DNA of 64,000 nucleotides. It comes from Blastomonas fulva. Its GTDB lineage: Bacteria; Pseudomonadota; Alphaproteobacteria; Sphingomonadales; Sphingomonadaceae. The stretch lies in contig NZ_CP020083.1 of assembly GCF_003431825.1 (NCBI RefSeq), positions 1-64,000 of the forward strand. The letters run 5' to 3'. Within the stretch, counting starts at the first letter, position 1. The number at the start of each line of letters is the position of its first letter. This document shows, in pieces, positions 51,366 through 60,431 of this stretch. The notes below the pieces were generated by a model. That model was not told the DNA's origin. It made no database searches and saw only the letters and a list, made by a program, of their open reading frames with translations. The position numbers were made by a program, and so were the translations under genes.

Positions 51366-53035
51366 TCGCCCGGACCCTTCCGCGCGTCCTCGCGCTCGCC
51401 GCCGCATTGCTCGCCAGCGCCTCTGTGCCTGCGCTCGCCGATGGGCTGATCGAAAACGTCAACGGCATGACGCTCGACGCCAAGGGCAAGGTGGTCAGCT
51501 TTACCGGGCTGGTCATCGACGATGACGGCAAGGTGAAAGCCCTGCTCGAGCGCCGCGACAAGCGCCCCGAAAAGCTCGACTACAAGCTCGACGGCGAAGG
51601 CCGCACTTTGATGCCGGGCATCATCGATGCGCACGGCCATGTCATGGGGCTGGGCTTTTCGCTGCTGACGCTCGACCTGTCGGGCACGCGCTCGCTTGAA
51701 GAGGCGCTGGGGCTGATCAAGGCCTATGCCGACGAGAACCCGTCGCGCCCATGGATCATCGGACGCGGCTGGAACCAGGAAAAATGGGGCCTTGGCCGCT
51801 TCCCCACCGCAGCGGACCTCGACACCGTCGTGCCCGACCGCCCTGTGTGGCTCGAGCGGGTCGATGGTCATGCCGGCTGGGCCAACAGCGCCGCGATGAG
51901 GACAGCCGGCGTCAAGCCCGACGTCAAGGATCCGCCGGGAGGCCGCGTCGAGCGGATCGGTGGCAAGCCTGCGGGCGTGTTCGTCGATGCCGCCGAGAGC
52001 CTTGTTTCCAAATCGGTACCACCGCCGCGCGCGGTCGATCGCGATGCGGCGCTGATCGCGGCGCAGGACCATCTGCTGGCGCTGGGCATCACCGTCATCG
52101 CGGACATGGGCACGACGATCGACGACTGGCAGGCCTATCGCCGCGCGGGTGACGAGCGGCGGCTGTATGTCCGGATCATGGCCTATGCGGCCGGGATCGA
52201 CGCGATGGTCGCGATCGGCGGCCCGCGCCCGACGCCTTGGCTTTACGACGACCGGCTGCGGCTCAACGGGGTGAAGCTGTATCTCGACGGCGCGCTGGGA
52301 TCGCGCGGCGCGCTGCTCAAGGCCGATTATGCCGACAAGCCCGGCGAGCGCGGCCTCGCCTTCGTCAACGACACCCAGCTGCTCAACATGATGAGCCGCG
52401 CGGCAATGGACGACTTCCAGGTCGCCGCGCATGCCATCGGCGATGGTGCCAACGCACAGGCGCTGTCCGCGATCGAGGAGCTCGCCAAGGACTACAAGGG
52501 CGACCGGCGCTGGCGGATCGAACATGCGCAGATCATTGATCCGGTCGACATTCCGCGCTTTGCCAGGAACGGTATCATCGCCTCGATGCAGCCGGTGCAC
52601 CAGATATCCGATCGGACGATGGCCGAGGCGCGGCTGGGCCCCGCCCGGCTCGCCGGTGCCTATGCGTGGAAGTCTTTGGTCGATGCCAAGGTCCCGCTTG
52701 CCTTCGGATCGGACACCCCGGTGGAATCGCCCGACCCCTTTGCCGGGCTCGCAGCCGCGATCACCCGCGAGGGAGCAGATGGGCAGCCGTTCGGCGGATG
52801 GCAGCCGCAAGAAAGGCTCGGACGGGTACAGGCGATCGATGCGTTCACCCGCGGCGGCGCCTATGCCGGATTTGCCGAGGACCGCTTCGGCACGCTGCAG
52901 CCGGGCATGCGCGCGGACTTCATCCTGCTCGATGTCGACCCGCTGCTCAGCAGCCCGAGCGAACTGCGCAATGCCAAGGTCGTCGAAACCTGGATCGGTG
53001 GTGTTCGCCGCTTCGAAGCGCGCGGCAAGAAGTGA
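51362..53035 (+). CDS. Exported amidohydrolase (YtcJ-like, amidohydrolase 3 family)
   Basis: The 557-residue protein starts at GTG 51362, coupled to the gene before it. A signal peptide (RVLALAAALLASASVPALAD) is followed by the metallo-hydrolase barrel: MPGIIDAHGHVMGLGF (first metal-binding HxH), WIIGRGWNQEKWG, GVKLYLDGALGSRGALL, QVAAHAIGDGAN (metal His), RIEHAQII, and AFGSDTPVE (catalytic Asp). Family members hydrolyse amides or esters of unknown kinds; a periplasmic location is inferred from the signal. Confidence 0.88.
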   Translation: MIARTLPRVLALAAALLASASVPALADGLIENVNGMTLDAKGKVVSFTGLVIDDDGKVKALLERRDKRPEKLDYKLDGEGRTLMPGIIDAHGHVMGLGFSLLTLDLSGTRSLEEALGLIKAYADENPSRPWIIGRGWNQEKWGLGRFPTAADLDTVVPDRPVWLERVDGHAGWANSAAMRTAGVKPDVKDPPGGRVERIGGKPAGVFVDAAESLVSKSVPPPRAVDRDAALIAAQDHLLALGITVIADMGTTIDDWQAYRRAGDERRLYVRIMAYAAGIDAMVAIGGPRPTPWLYDDRLRLNGVKLYLDGALGSRGALLKADYADKPGERGLAFVNDTQLLNMMSRAAMDDFQVAAHAIGDGANAQALSAIEELAKDYKGDRRWRIEHAQIIDPVDIPRFARNGIIASMQPVHQISDRTMAEARLGPARLAGAYAWKSLVDAKVPLAFGSDTPVESPDPFAGLAAAITREGADGQPFGGWQPQERLGRVQAIDAFTRGGAYAGFAEDRFGTLQPGMRADFILLDVDPLLSSPSELRNAKVVETWIGGVRRFEARGKK

Positions 53036-53276
53036 ACGGCTTTTTGCGCAGCATTAACCATCCAGAAAGCATTCGTTGCGCGCGTGCAACAGCTTGCCAC
53101 AAAAGCCTTTTTGCGGCGGACCGAGCATGGATTCCACCTTGCATGGCGGGAACTTTCGCCCTAGTTGGGCATTGAGCGTCGGGAAGAGCTCATAAAACAC
53201 TCTTTTCGAAACGGGTTGCAATCCCTGTTCTCTCAATGGGTTAGGGAACCAAACTAAAGACGTGACGGAGGCTATA

Positions 53277-53498
53277 ATGAAGAATCGTATTGCTGCAGCT
53301 ACTCTTGCTGCACTTGCCATCGCCGCGACGCCGGTACTGGCACAGGCTGGCGCACAGCGCGTTTCGGCTACCTCGACTGAGGATAGCGAAGCTGCTGGCG
53401 GCACCGGCATCATCATCGGTATCGTGGCTGCTGCAGCCGTGATCGGTGGTATCGTGATCGCTGCCGATCAGGACAGCGACACCCCGACCAGCCCCTGA
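53277..53498 (+). CDS. Small exported protein with a C-terminal membrane segment
   Basis: The 73-residue protein is read from ATG 53277 with GGAGG 5 bases upstream. A signal peptide ends near PVLAQA (about residue 23). The mature part is Ser/Thr/Glu-rich (SATSTEDSEAAGG), then a Gly/Ala/Ile-rich helix (GTGIIIGIVAAAAVIGGIVI), and an acidic tail. A strong rho-independent terminator follows. Similar short proteins occur in sphingomonads but have no known role. The well-formed ribosome site and terminator make it a real gene. Confidence 0.75.
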   Translation: MKNRIAAATLAALAIAATPVLAQAGAQRVSATSTEDSEAAGGTGIIIGIVAAAAVIGGIVIAADQDSDTPTSP

Positions 53499-53541
53499 TT
53501 TCGATCAGACTGGTTGGATCGCACTGATCCAATGAATCAGG

Positions 53542-53570
53542 AAAACGGGGTCTTCGGGCCCCGTTTTTTT
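53542..53570 (+). terminator. Rho-independent terminator after the small exported protein
   Basis: Stem AAAACGGGG / CCCCGTTTT with loop TCTTCGGG, ending in seven T residues. It closes the monocistronic small gene. Confidence 0.92.
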
Positions 53571-53745
53571 GTGCCCGGCGCGCGCGTGCCTATCGCCTCG
53601 CTGCTACCCCATCCCTCCGGCAAACAGGCGCATCAAAAAAAATATCTCGCGCATGTTTTTTGTTGGAACCAAAATTGGCGATCTTGGTTTTTCATTCAGG
53701 ACGACAGACCAAGCCCCCCTCCAAATGTCGTCCTCACAAACATGA

Positions 53746-53787
53746 GCCCGGGCGCGCGATCCTCCCCCCTTCTCATCGCGCCCGGGC
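53746..53787. repeat. Long GC-rich inverted repeat upstream of the TPR-CHAT gene
   Basis: GCCCGGGCGCG (53746-53756) and CGCGCCCGGGC (53777-53787) are perfect 11-base arms around a 20-base C/T-rich loop. It sits in the 53571-54008 gap, in which no gene can be supported. There is no T-run, so it is not a classical terminator. It could be a leader structure for the downstream gene or a protein-binding site. Confidence 0.6.
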
Positions 53788-54008
53788 TTATACCCCAGCC
53801 TACCACATCCTGCAGTTCGCTGGTCCCGCCGATGCCCCTTGCATCGCGGGCCGTTCGTGCGCACAACTGGGGCGTTCGGGTCGCGCCAACCTATCGGGAT
53901 AGCCGCAGTTGCGGTGCCCGGTGCTGCGCGGGGACAAACCATGGTTTCCGGTCCGGCTTGCTTGGCAAGCGCCCTCCCCTCACCTGTGTCGTATAGCGGT
54001 ACGCTCCC

Positions 54009-57000
54009 ATGACGCCGCGCATCGCCCCTCTGGCGCTGGCTGCGCTATTGGCCATTCATCCGCCGGTGCACGCACAGTCCTCGAAGACCGACATGCCGGC
54101 GGACGAATCCGCCGCCGCCCCTGCAAAGGCCGACCCGCTGATGGAGGAAATCGAGCGGTACCGCGCGCTCGATGCCGAAGCCTATGGCGCGAACGACTAT
54201 GCCCGCGCTGCCGAGGCCTCCGCTAAGGTCGTGGAGCTTGCCGAGCCTTTGGGCGATGCAAGCTTCGTCTATGCCCGCGCGCTCAACGACCATGCGCTCA
54301 ACCTCATGTTCTCGCGCCGCGCCGCAGAAGCCGAGCCATTGATGCAAAAGGCGCTGGCGCTGTATCAGGCGCAGCTGGGCAGCGACCATCCCGAGGCATT
54401 GAAGGCGCGCGCCAATCTGGGCGCGGTGCTGTTCAATGCAGGCAAGGTGGAGGAGGCCGTGGACGCCTATCTTCTCGCCTATGACGGCTCGCGCGAGCAG
54501 CTGGGTATGGACAATCCGGCTACGCGCGATGTCGCAGCCAATCTGATCGACCTGCTGTATCGGCTTGCCCGGCGCGACGAGGCCATCCCGGTGCAGGCGG
54601 CGCTGCTGGAGAGCATGCGGACCGAGCCCGGTGCCGATCATCCCGACACGCTGCTCGAACAGAAGACGCTCGCCAGCCTGCTGATCGAGACCGGCCAGTA
54701 CGTCGCCGCACGCGACCTGCTGCGCGATGCAATGCCCCGGCTGGAGGCGGCATTGGGCAAGACGCACCCGCTGACCACCGAATCCCTGGCGCTGCTGTCG
54801 GTCTCGTTCGAGCGCACCGGGGATTATGTGACCGCAGAACCGCTGGCGCGCGACGCGCTGGACCGGGCCCGCGCGGCGAGCAGCGCCGAGGACCCCACTA
54901 CCTTCCTGTCGGCGCTGGCGCTTGGTAACATCCGGATCGCGCTGGCTCGCTTTGCCGAGGCCGAAGCGGACCTGAAACCGGTGTATGAGATATCGCTGAC
55001 CAACCCCGGCGAGGCGAGCGATATCAGCCTCGCGCTCGCCCGCGGGCTTGCCACCGCCTATCTCAACACCGGCCAGTTCCGCGAAGGCATCGCGCTGATG
55101 AAGCGTGCAGATGGCGTCGCGCGGCAGCATTATCCGCCCACCAGCACCTTCCGCCATGTCATCCAGGGCACGCTCGTGGCGCTGCTGGTTTCGGCAGGCA
55201 GCTATAGCGAGGCCGAACCGCTCAGCGCCGCGCTGCTCGACACCGTCCGCGAAACCCGGGGGCAGAACAACCGCGATGCGCTCAATGTCGCGACCAACCA
55301 TGCGATGCTGCTCACCAACCTGGGCCGCTATGCCGAGGCCGAGGCGCTGTACGAGCAATCCTCCCCTGTGCTGGCGGGCCTGCTCGGGAGCGAACACCAG
55401 GAGGTTCTGGCGCTGCGCAACAATCTGGCGCTGGTCCACATCTATCAGGGCCGCTTTGTCGAGGCAGAGGCCAATCTGCTCGAGACCCAGGCGATCGCGC
55501 TGGAGCGTTATGGCCGCCGGCATCCCACCTGGCAGGGCGCAGCGGCCAATCTGGCGCTGCTGCTGGTCCAGCAGCGGCGCTTTGCGGAGGCCGAAGCGGT
55601 GTACGAGGCAGCGCTGGCAGAGCTTACCGAGGTGCTGGGCCCCGACCATGCCTCGGTGCTGCAGACCCGCGCCAACATCGCGGACATGAAGCTGCAGCAG
55701 CGCGATTTCGCCGCGACCGAGCAAATCCTGGAATCGGTGCTGGAGCTGGGATCTAAGCAATCCTCGGGCCAGAGCCAGCTGCTGACCATCGCGCGCACCA
55801 ACCTGGGGATCGCCCAGCTGCTGCTCGGCAAGAGCGCGCAGGCGGAGGCCAATCTGCGCCAGGTGGTGGACCTTCCCTTCGAGACGCTGCCGCGCGATCA
55901 CCCGATCCGCTTTGCCGCGCAGTCGCGGCTGGCGCTGGTGCACGTCAACCGCGACGAATTCGCCACGGCCGATGCGATCTACACCGATCTCGCGCAAAAC
56001 CAGATCGCGACCTTCGGCCTGCCCCATCCCAACAGTCTCGACACGCTTTCCATCCTGGTCCGGGCGCGGATCGCCAACACCGCGGCGGGGGTCGACCGGC
56101 TGGCCCCAGCGCGAATGCTGCTCGAAGGGCTCAGGCAGCGGATCGGATCGGGCGATGCCGATCTGCGCAGCGAAGCCCAAAGCACGCGCGAGCGCAGCAA
56201 CCTGGTCGATTATTACAGCAAGGCGGCCGACGCGATGTGGCTGGCGCGCGAACAGGACCTGGCGACCGTTCGCAACGAGGCCTTCGTGGCGTTGCAGGGC
56301 GCGATCGCCGGCGGCGCCAATGATGCCATCGCGCGGATGGCGGCGCGCGGGCTTGCCGACAGCATCGATCCCGCGCTGGGCGATCTGGTGCGCGAGCGCG
56401 AGACGCTGAGCACCGGCTGGTCCGAAAACGCGCGCATGTACAACGAGGCGCTGGGCAACACCGCGCCGGGCAGCGCCGAGGTTCGCGCCAACCTGACCGC
56501 CAGCCGCACGGCGATGGCCGATCGCATCGCCGCGATCGACCAGCGGCTGCGCTCGGAGTTCCCGCAATATTTCGCACTCGTCCGCCCCGAACCGCTGGCC
56601 CAGCCCGAGGCAGAGGCGCTGCTCGCGCCCGACGAGGCGGCGCTTCTGATCGTGCCCAGCGATGCCGGAACGCATGTCTTTGCGGTGACATCCACCGCGA
56701 CGGTGTGGCATCGCGCCGAGCAGGACGATGAGGCGATCGCCGCGTCGGTCAAGCGGCTGTTGTGGGATGTGGGAGCCAACATCCAGGTCGATGCGATCGA
56801 GGATGCCGAATGGTCCAACCAGGGCGAAGGCGCCTATCCGTTCGATCGCGGCACCGCCTTTGCGCTGTATCAGCAGCTGATCGCGCCCGTGGCCGACACG
56901 ATCAGCGGCAAGCGCCATGTGTTCATCGCGGCGGCAGGCGCGCTGTCGTCGCTGCCCTTCGGCATGCTGGTGACGCAAAAACCCGAAGGCGCAGACGGCG

Positions 57001-57947
57001 ATCCCGCCAGCCTGCGGGGAACGCGATGGTTCGCAGACAGCCATGCGCTGATCCAGATTCCCTCGCTGCAATCGCTCAAGTTCCTGCGCGACCGGCTGGC
57101 AACATCGCCGACCAAGGGCGGTGCCGCCCGCCAGCCGTTCCTTGGCTTTGGCGATCCGGTGCTGGAGGGCGAGGTAGCGATCCGCGGCGGCGGCGGGCGC
57201 GGCGTGTTCGTCAAGGGTCAGGGCCGCGATCCCCGGCGCGCCCGGCCGCAGGGGCTGGCGGCAGCAGAGGCGTTTGCGCCGGGCACCACCCGGTCGGGCG
57301 GCGGCGTGGTCAATATCGCAGCGCTCCGGCAGATGGCGCGGCTTCCGGGCACCGCGATCGAGCTCGCGGCGATGCGCACCGCTCTGGGCGCGAGCCCGGC
57401 CAGCGTACTGACCGGCGCACAGGCGACCGAGGCCAATGTCCGCAAGGCGAGGCTCTCCGACGCGCGCATCCTGGCGCTGGCGACGCACGGGCTGATGGCA
57501 GGAGAGGTCGAAGGTGCAGCCGAGCCGGGGCTGGTCTTCACTCCGCCCGCATCGGCGAGCGAGGCCGATGACGGGCTGCTCACCGCGTCCGAGGTGGCTG
57601 CGCTCAAGCTTGATGCAGACTGGGTGATCCTCTCGGCGTGCAACACCGCGGCGGGCGATGGATCGCAGGGCGCACCGGGGCTGTCGGGCCTCGCCCGCGC
57701 TTTCTTCTATGCCGGGGCGCGCACCCTGCTCGCCTCGCACTGGCCGGTGCGCGATGACGTTGCGGCGAAGATGACGGTGCGCACCATCGAAATCGCGCGC
57801 GACAACCCTGCTCTCTCGCGCGCCGAAGCCTTTGCGCAGGCAATGCGCGAGATCCGCAACGACGCCAGCCAGGATTCGGACAGCGACACGCTGGCCCATC
57901 CCAATGCCTGGGCGCCGTTCACGCTCATCGGCGACGGGGCGCGGTAG
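54009..57947 (+). CDS. Exported tetratricopeptide-repeat protein with C-terminal CHAT protease-like domain
   Basis: The 1312-residue protein has a signal peptide (PLALAALLAIHPPVHAQ, cleavage about residue 22). A long array of tetratricopeptide repeats of the Kinesin-light-chain type runs from about residue 50 to 720 (A-E-A-E-x-L-x-x-x-A-L pattern, with HPxxL/T turns). The CHAT domain lies near 860-1310 and keeps both catalytic residues: His1160 in LATHG and Cys1211 in LSACNT. CHAT proteins are caspase-like peptidases. Export to the periplasm is unlike the cytoplasmic TPR-CHAT of CRISPR type III-E, and no CRISPR lies here. Substrate unknown. Confidence 0.88.
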   Translation: MTPRIAPLALAALLAIHPPVHAQSSKTDMPADESAAAPAKADPLMEEIERYRALDAEAYGANDYARAAEASAKVVELAEPLGDASFVYARALNDHALNLMFSRRAAEAEPLMQKALALYQAQLGSDHPEALKARANLGAVLFNAGKVEEAVDAYLLAYDGSREQLGMDNPATRDVAANLIDLLYRLARRDEAIPVQAALLESMRTEPGADHPDTLLEQKTLASLLIETGQYVAARDLLRDAMPRLEAALGKTHPLTTESLALLSVSFERTGDYVTAEPLARDALDRARAASSAEDPTTFLSALALGNIRIALARFAEAEADLKPVYEISLTNPGEASDISLALARGLATAYLNTGQFREGIALMKRADGVARQHYPPTSTFRHVIQGTLVALLVSAGSYSEAEPLSAALLDTVRETRGQNNRDALNVATNHAMLLTNLGRYAEAEALYEQSSPVLAGLLGSEHQEVLALRNNLALVHIYQGRFVEAEANLLETQAIALERYGRRHPTWQGAAANLALLLVQQRRFAEAEAVYEAALAELTEVLGPDHASVLQTRANIADMKLQQRDFAATEQILESVLELGSKQSSGQSQLLTIARTNLGIAQLLLGKSAQAEANLRQVVDLPFETLPRDHPIRFAAQSRLALVHVNRDEFATADAIYTDLAQNQIATFGLPHPNSLDTLSILVRARIANTAAGVDRLAPARMLLEGLRQRIGSGDADLRSEAQSTRERSNLVDYYSKAADAMWLAREQDLATVRNEAFVALQGAIAGGANDAIARMAARGLADSIDPALGDLVRERETLSTGWSENARMYNEALGNTAPGSAEVRANLTASRTAMADRIAAIDQRLRSEFPQYFALVRPEPLAQPEAEALLAPDEAALLIVPSDAGTHVFAVTSTATVWHRAEQDDEAIAASVKRLLWDVGANIQVDAIEDAEWSNQGEGAYPFDRGTAFALYQQLIAPVADTISGKRHVFIAAAGALSSLPFGMLVTQKPEGADGDPASLRGTRWFADSHALIQIPSLQSLKFLRDRLATSPTKGGAARQPFLGFGDPVLEGEVAIRGGGGRGVFVKGQGRDPRRARPQGLAAAEAFAPGTTRSGGGVVNIAALRQMARLPGTAIELAAMRTALGASPASVLTGAQATEANVRKARLSDARILALATHGLMAGEVEGAAEPGLVFTPPASASEADDGLLTASEVAALKLDADWVILSACNTAAGDGSQGAPGLSGLARAFFYAGARTLLASHWPVRDDVAAKMTVRTIEIARDNPALSRAEAFAQAMREIRNDASQDSDSDTLAHPNAWAPFTLIGDGAR

Positions 57948-57980
57948 ACGAAAGCTTCGTGCCCGGCTAATCCCGCCGCC

Positions 57981-58742
57981 ATGACCGCTACCCCCGCCTG
58001 GCCCCCGCGCTCCGCCCCGCGCCTGTTCGTCGACCAGCCGCTTGCGATCGGCGCATCTTTGCGCATCGAAGGCAATCAGGCGCATTATCTGGTCAATGTC
58101 ATGCGGCTGGCCGAAGGCGCACCGGTGAAGCTGTTCGACGATATCAGCGGCGAATATCTGGCGCGCGTCACCGCACGCGGCAAACGCGACATCACGCTGA
58201 CCTTAGAAAGCCTGTTGCGCACCCGCGAAGCGGTGCCCGATTTCTGGCTGTGCGCCGCGCCGATCAAGAAGGCACGGTTCGATTTTCTTGCCGAAAAGGC
58301 GTGCGAACTGGGCGTTGCCCGCTTTGTGCCGGTGCTGACCGACCGCGCGGTGGTAGACAAGGTCAAGGACGACCGGCTGCGCGGGACGATGATCGAGGCC
58401 GCCGAGCAATGCGAACGCACCGCATTGCCCGTAATCGCGCCGCTGACCAGGCTCGATGCGCTGCTCAAGTCCTGGCCCGAGGGCCGTCACCTGTTCTTTG
58501 CCGATGAGCGGCTGCACGAGGACAGGGGTGTTTCGTTCAGCCAGGCGCTCACCCGCCATTCCGGCCCGGCGGCGGTGCTGATCGGCCCCGAGGGCGGCTT
58601 TACCGACGCCGAAAACGCCGCGATCCGCAGCCATCCCGCCGCGGTTCCGGTCTCGCTTGGCCCGCGAATCCTGCGCGCGGAGACCGCCGCGATCGCCGCC
58701 ACGGCGGTATGGATGGCATCGCTGGGCGATTGGGTCGCTTGA
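57981..58742 (+). CDS. rsmE: 16S rRNA (uracil-1498-N3)-methyltransferase RsmE
   Basis: The 253-residue protein methylates U1498 of 16S rRNA. It has an N-terminal PUA-like domain (residues about 20-85: HYLVNVMRLAEGAPVKLFD) and a C-terminal SPOUT knot. Key pieces are ARFDFLAEKACELGV, EAAEQCERTALP, IGPEGGFTDAE and SLGPRILRAETA, the SAM-binding loops of SPOUT methyltransferases. Length is as expected. The gene starts 33 bp after the CHAT stop and precedes gshA by about 100 bp. Confidence 0.94.
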   Translation: MTATPAWPPRSAPRLFVDQPLAIGASLRIEGNQAHYLVNVMRLAEGAPVKLFDDISGEYLARVTARGKRDITLTLESLLRTREAVPDFWLCAAPIKKARFDFLAEKACELGVARFVPVLTDRAVVDKVKDDRLRGTMIEAAEQCERTALPVIAPLTRLDALLKSWPEGRHLFFADERLHEDRGVSFSQALTRHSGPAAVLIGPEGGFTDAENAAIRSHPAAVPVSLGPRILRAETAAIAATAVWMASLGDWVA

Positions 58743-58842
58743 AAGCCCGGCTATCCTCCCCATTACACATTTAACACTAGCTTGGGTTGCAAGCCGCAAC
58801 TAAAGCCAGCGACCAAAGACAATTCAGGGTTCAGGGCGCATC

Positions 58843-60231
58843 ATGAGCACACGTACCACCACCGGGCAGGATGATCCCGTGATCACCTCGATCGCGCAGC
58901 TCGCAGAGCCGATGCGCGAAGGCGAAAAGCCCAAGGCCGATTGGCGGATCGGCACGGAGCATGAAAAGTTCGTGTTCTGCCGCAACGATCACCACGCCCC
59001 CAGCTATGACGAGCCCGGCGGCATCCACGATCTGCTGATGTCCTTGACCGAATTCGGCTGGGAACCGGTCGAGGAACGCACCCCTGCCGGCGGCACCAAC
59101 GTCATCGCGATGCGCGGCCCCGATGGCACCGTGAGCCTCGAGCCTGCAGGCCAGCTCGAACTGTCGGGCGCACCGCTCGAAAACCTGCACCAGACCTGCG
59201 CCGAGACCGGACGCCACCTTGCCCAAGTCAAGGCCGTGGGCGAGAAGACCAACACCGGGTTCCTGGGGCTGGGCATGTGGCCCGACAAGACCCGCGCCGA
59301 ACTGCCGATCATGCCCAAGGGCCGCTATGGCATCATGCTCAACCACATGCCGCGCGTCGGCAGCATGGGGCTCGACATGATGCTGCGCACCTGCACCATC
59401 CAGGTGAACCTCGATTATTCGAGCGAGGCCGACATGGCCAAAAAGTTCCGCGTTGGCCTCGCGCTGCAACCGCTCGCGACCGCCTTGTTCGCCAACTCGC
59501 CGTTCACCGAAGGCAAGCCCAACGGCATGCTCTCGTACCGCAGCCATATCTGGTCGGACACCGACCCCGCGCGCACCGGCATGCTGCCGTTCGTGTTCGA
59601 GGATGGCTTTGGCTATGAGCGCTATGTCGAATACATGCTCGATGTGCCGATGTACTTCGTCTTCCGCGACGGGCTGTATATCGACGCGGCGGGGCAGAGC
59701 TTCCGCGATTTCCTGAACGGCAAGCTGCCCGCCTTGCCCGGCGAGCGCCCGACGATCAGCGACTGGAACGACCACCTCTCCACTGCTTTCCCTGAAGTGC
59801 GCCTGAAGAGCTTCCTCGAGATGCGCGGCGCCGATGGCGGCCCGTGGAGCAAGATCTGCGCGCTGCCGGCCCTGTGGGTCGGGCTGCTCTACGATCAGGG
59901 TGCGCTCGATGCGGCGTGGGACGTGGTCAAGAACTGGACCATCGAGGAACGCCAGACGCTGCGCGATTCCGTGCCGAAGATGGGCCTCGCCGCGCCGATC
60001 GCAGGCGGCGGCAAGTTGCTCGACATCGCCGCCGAAGTCCTCGACATCGCCACCTCTGGCCTTGCCGCGCGCGCGCGCACCAACTCCAGCGGCGACAACG
60101 AAACCGGCTTCCTCGAACCACTGCGCGACACCGTTGCGCGTGGCCGCACCCCGGCCGAAGACCTGCTCGCCAAATACCACGGCGAATGGGGCGGCGACCT
60201 CAGCCGGATCTATGACGAGATGCAGTTCTGA
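58843..60231 (+). CDS. gshA: Glutamate-cysteine ligase (plant/proteobacterial type)
   Basis: The 462-residue enzyme makes gamma-glutamylcysteine, the first step of glutathione synthesis. The family pattern DWRIGTEHEKFVF (residues about 27-39, with the catalytic Glu), SLEPAGQLELSG (metal-binding Glu), NHMPRVGSMGLDMMLRTCTIQVNLDY, and RSHIWSDTDPARTGM are all present. This single-domain type, related to the plant GshA, is the usual alphaproteobacterial form. GSH made by this route would feed the GSTs at 21007 and the isomerase at 20184. Confidence 0.95.
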   Translation: MSTRTTTGQDDPVITSIAQLAEPMREGEKPKADWRIGTEHEKFVFCRNDHHAPSYDEPGGIHDLLMSLTEFGWEPVEERTPAGGTNVIAMRGPDGTVSLEPAGQLELSGAPLENLHQTCAETGRHLAQVKAVGEKTNTGFLGLGMWPDKTRAELPIMPKGRYGIMLNHMPRVGSMGLDMMLRTCTIQVNLDYSSEADMAKKFRVGLALQPLATALFANSPFTEGKPNGMLSYRSHIWSDTDPARTGMLPFVFEDGFGYERYVEYMLDVPMYFVFRDGLYIDAAGQSFRDFLNGKLPALPGERPTISDWNDHLSTAFPEVRLKSFLEMRGADGGPWSKICALPALWVGLLYDQGALDAAWDVVKNWTIEERQTLRDSVPKMGLAAPIAGGGKLLDIAAEVLDIATSGLAARARTNSSGDNETGFLEPLRDTVARGRTPAEDLLAKYHGEWGGDLSRIYDEMQF

Positions 60232-60431
60232 GCGCGACCGCTGTCGCGATAATCAAGCCGTAAAGACCCCGAATAGTCACACGATTGCCACACCCGCGCA
60301 AGATTGTGCGGCGCAGCATCGGCGGTTGCTTGACCCTTCAACCCCGGCTTCGCATTCAGGCGCCGGGGGGCGGCGCTTCTGATCGAGTCGTCCCAGGGCA
60401 ATTTTCATCTGGACCTGCTGGAGTTCAATCG

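Noticed and set aside
53514..53996. A 160-residue open frame between the small exported protein and the CHAT gene
   Set aside because: It begins inside a terminator, has no ribosome site and no recognisable composition or motif.
54045..58085. A 1346-residue open frame on the minus strand opposite the TPR-CHAT gene
   Set aside because: It mirrors the plus-strand gene codon by codon, lacks a ribosome site and has the Gln/Arg/Asp-rich composition of a high-GC shadow frame.
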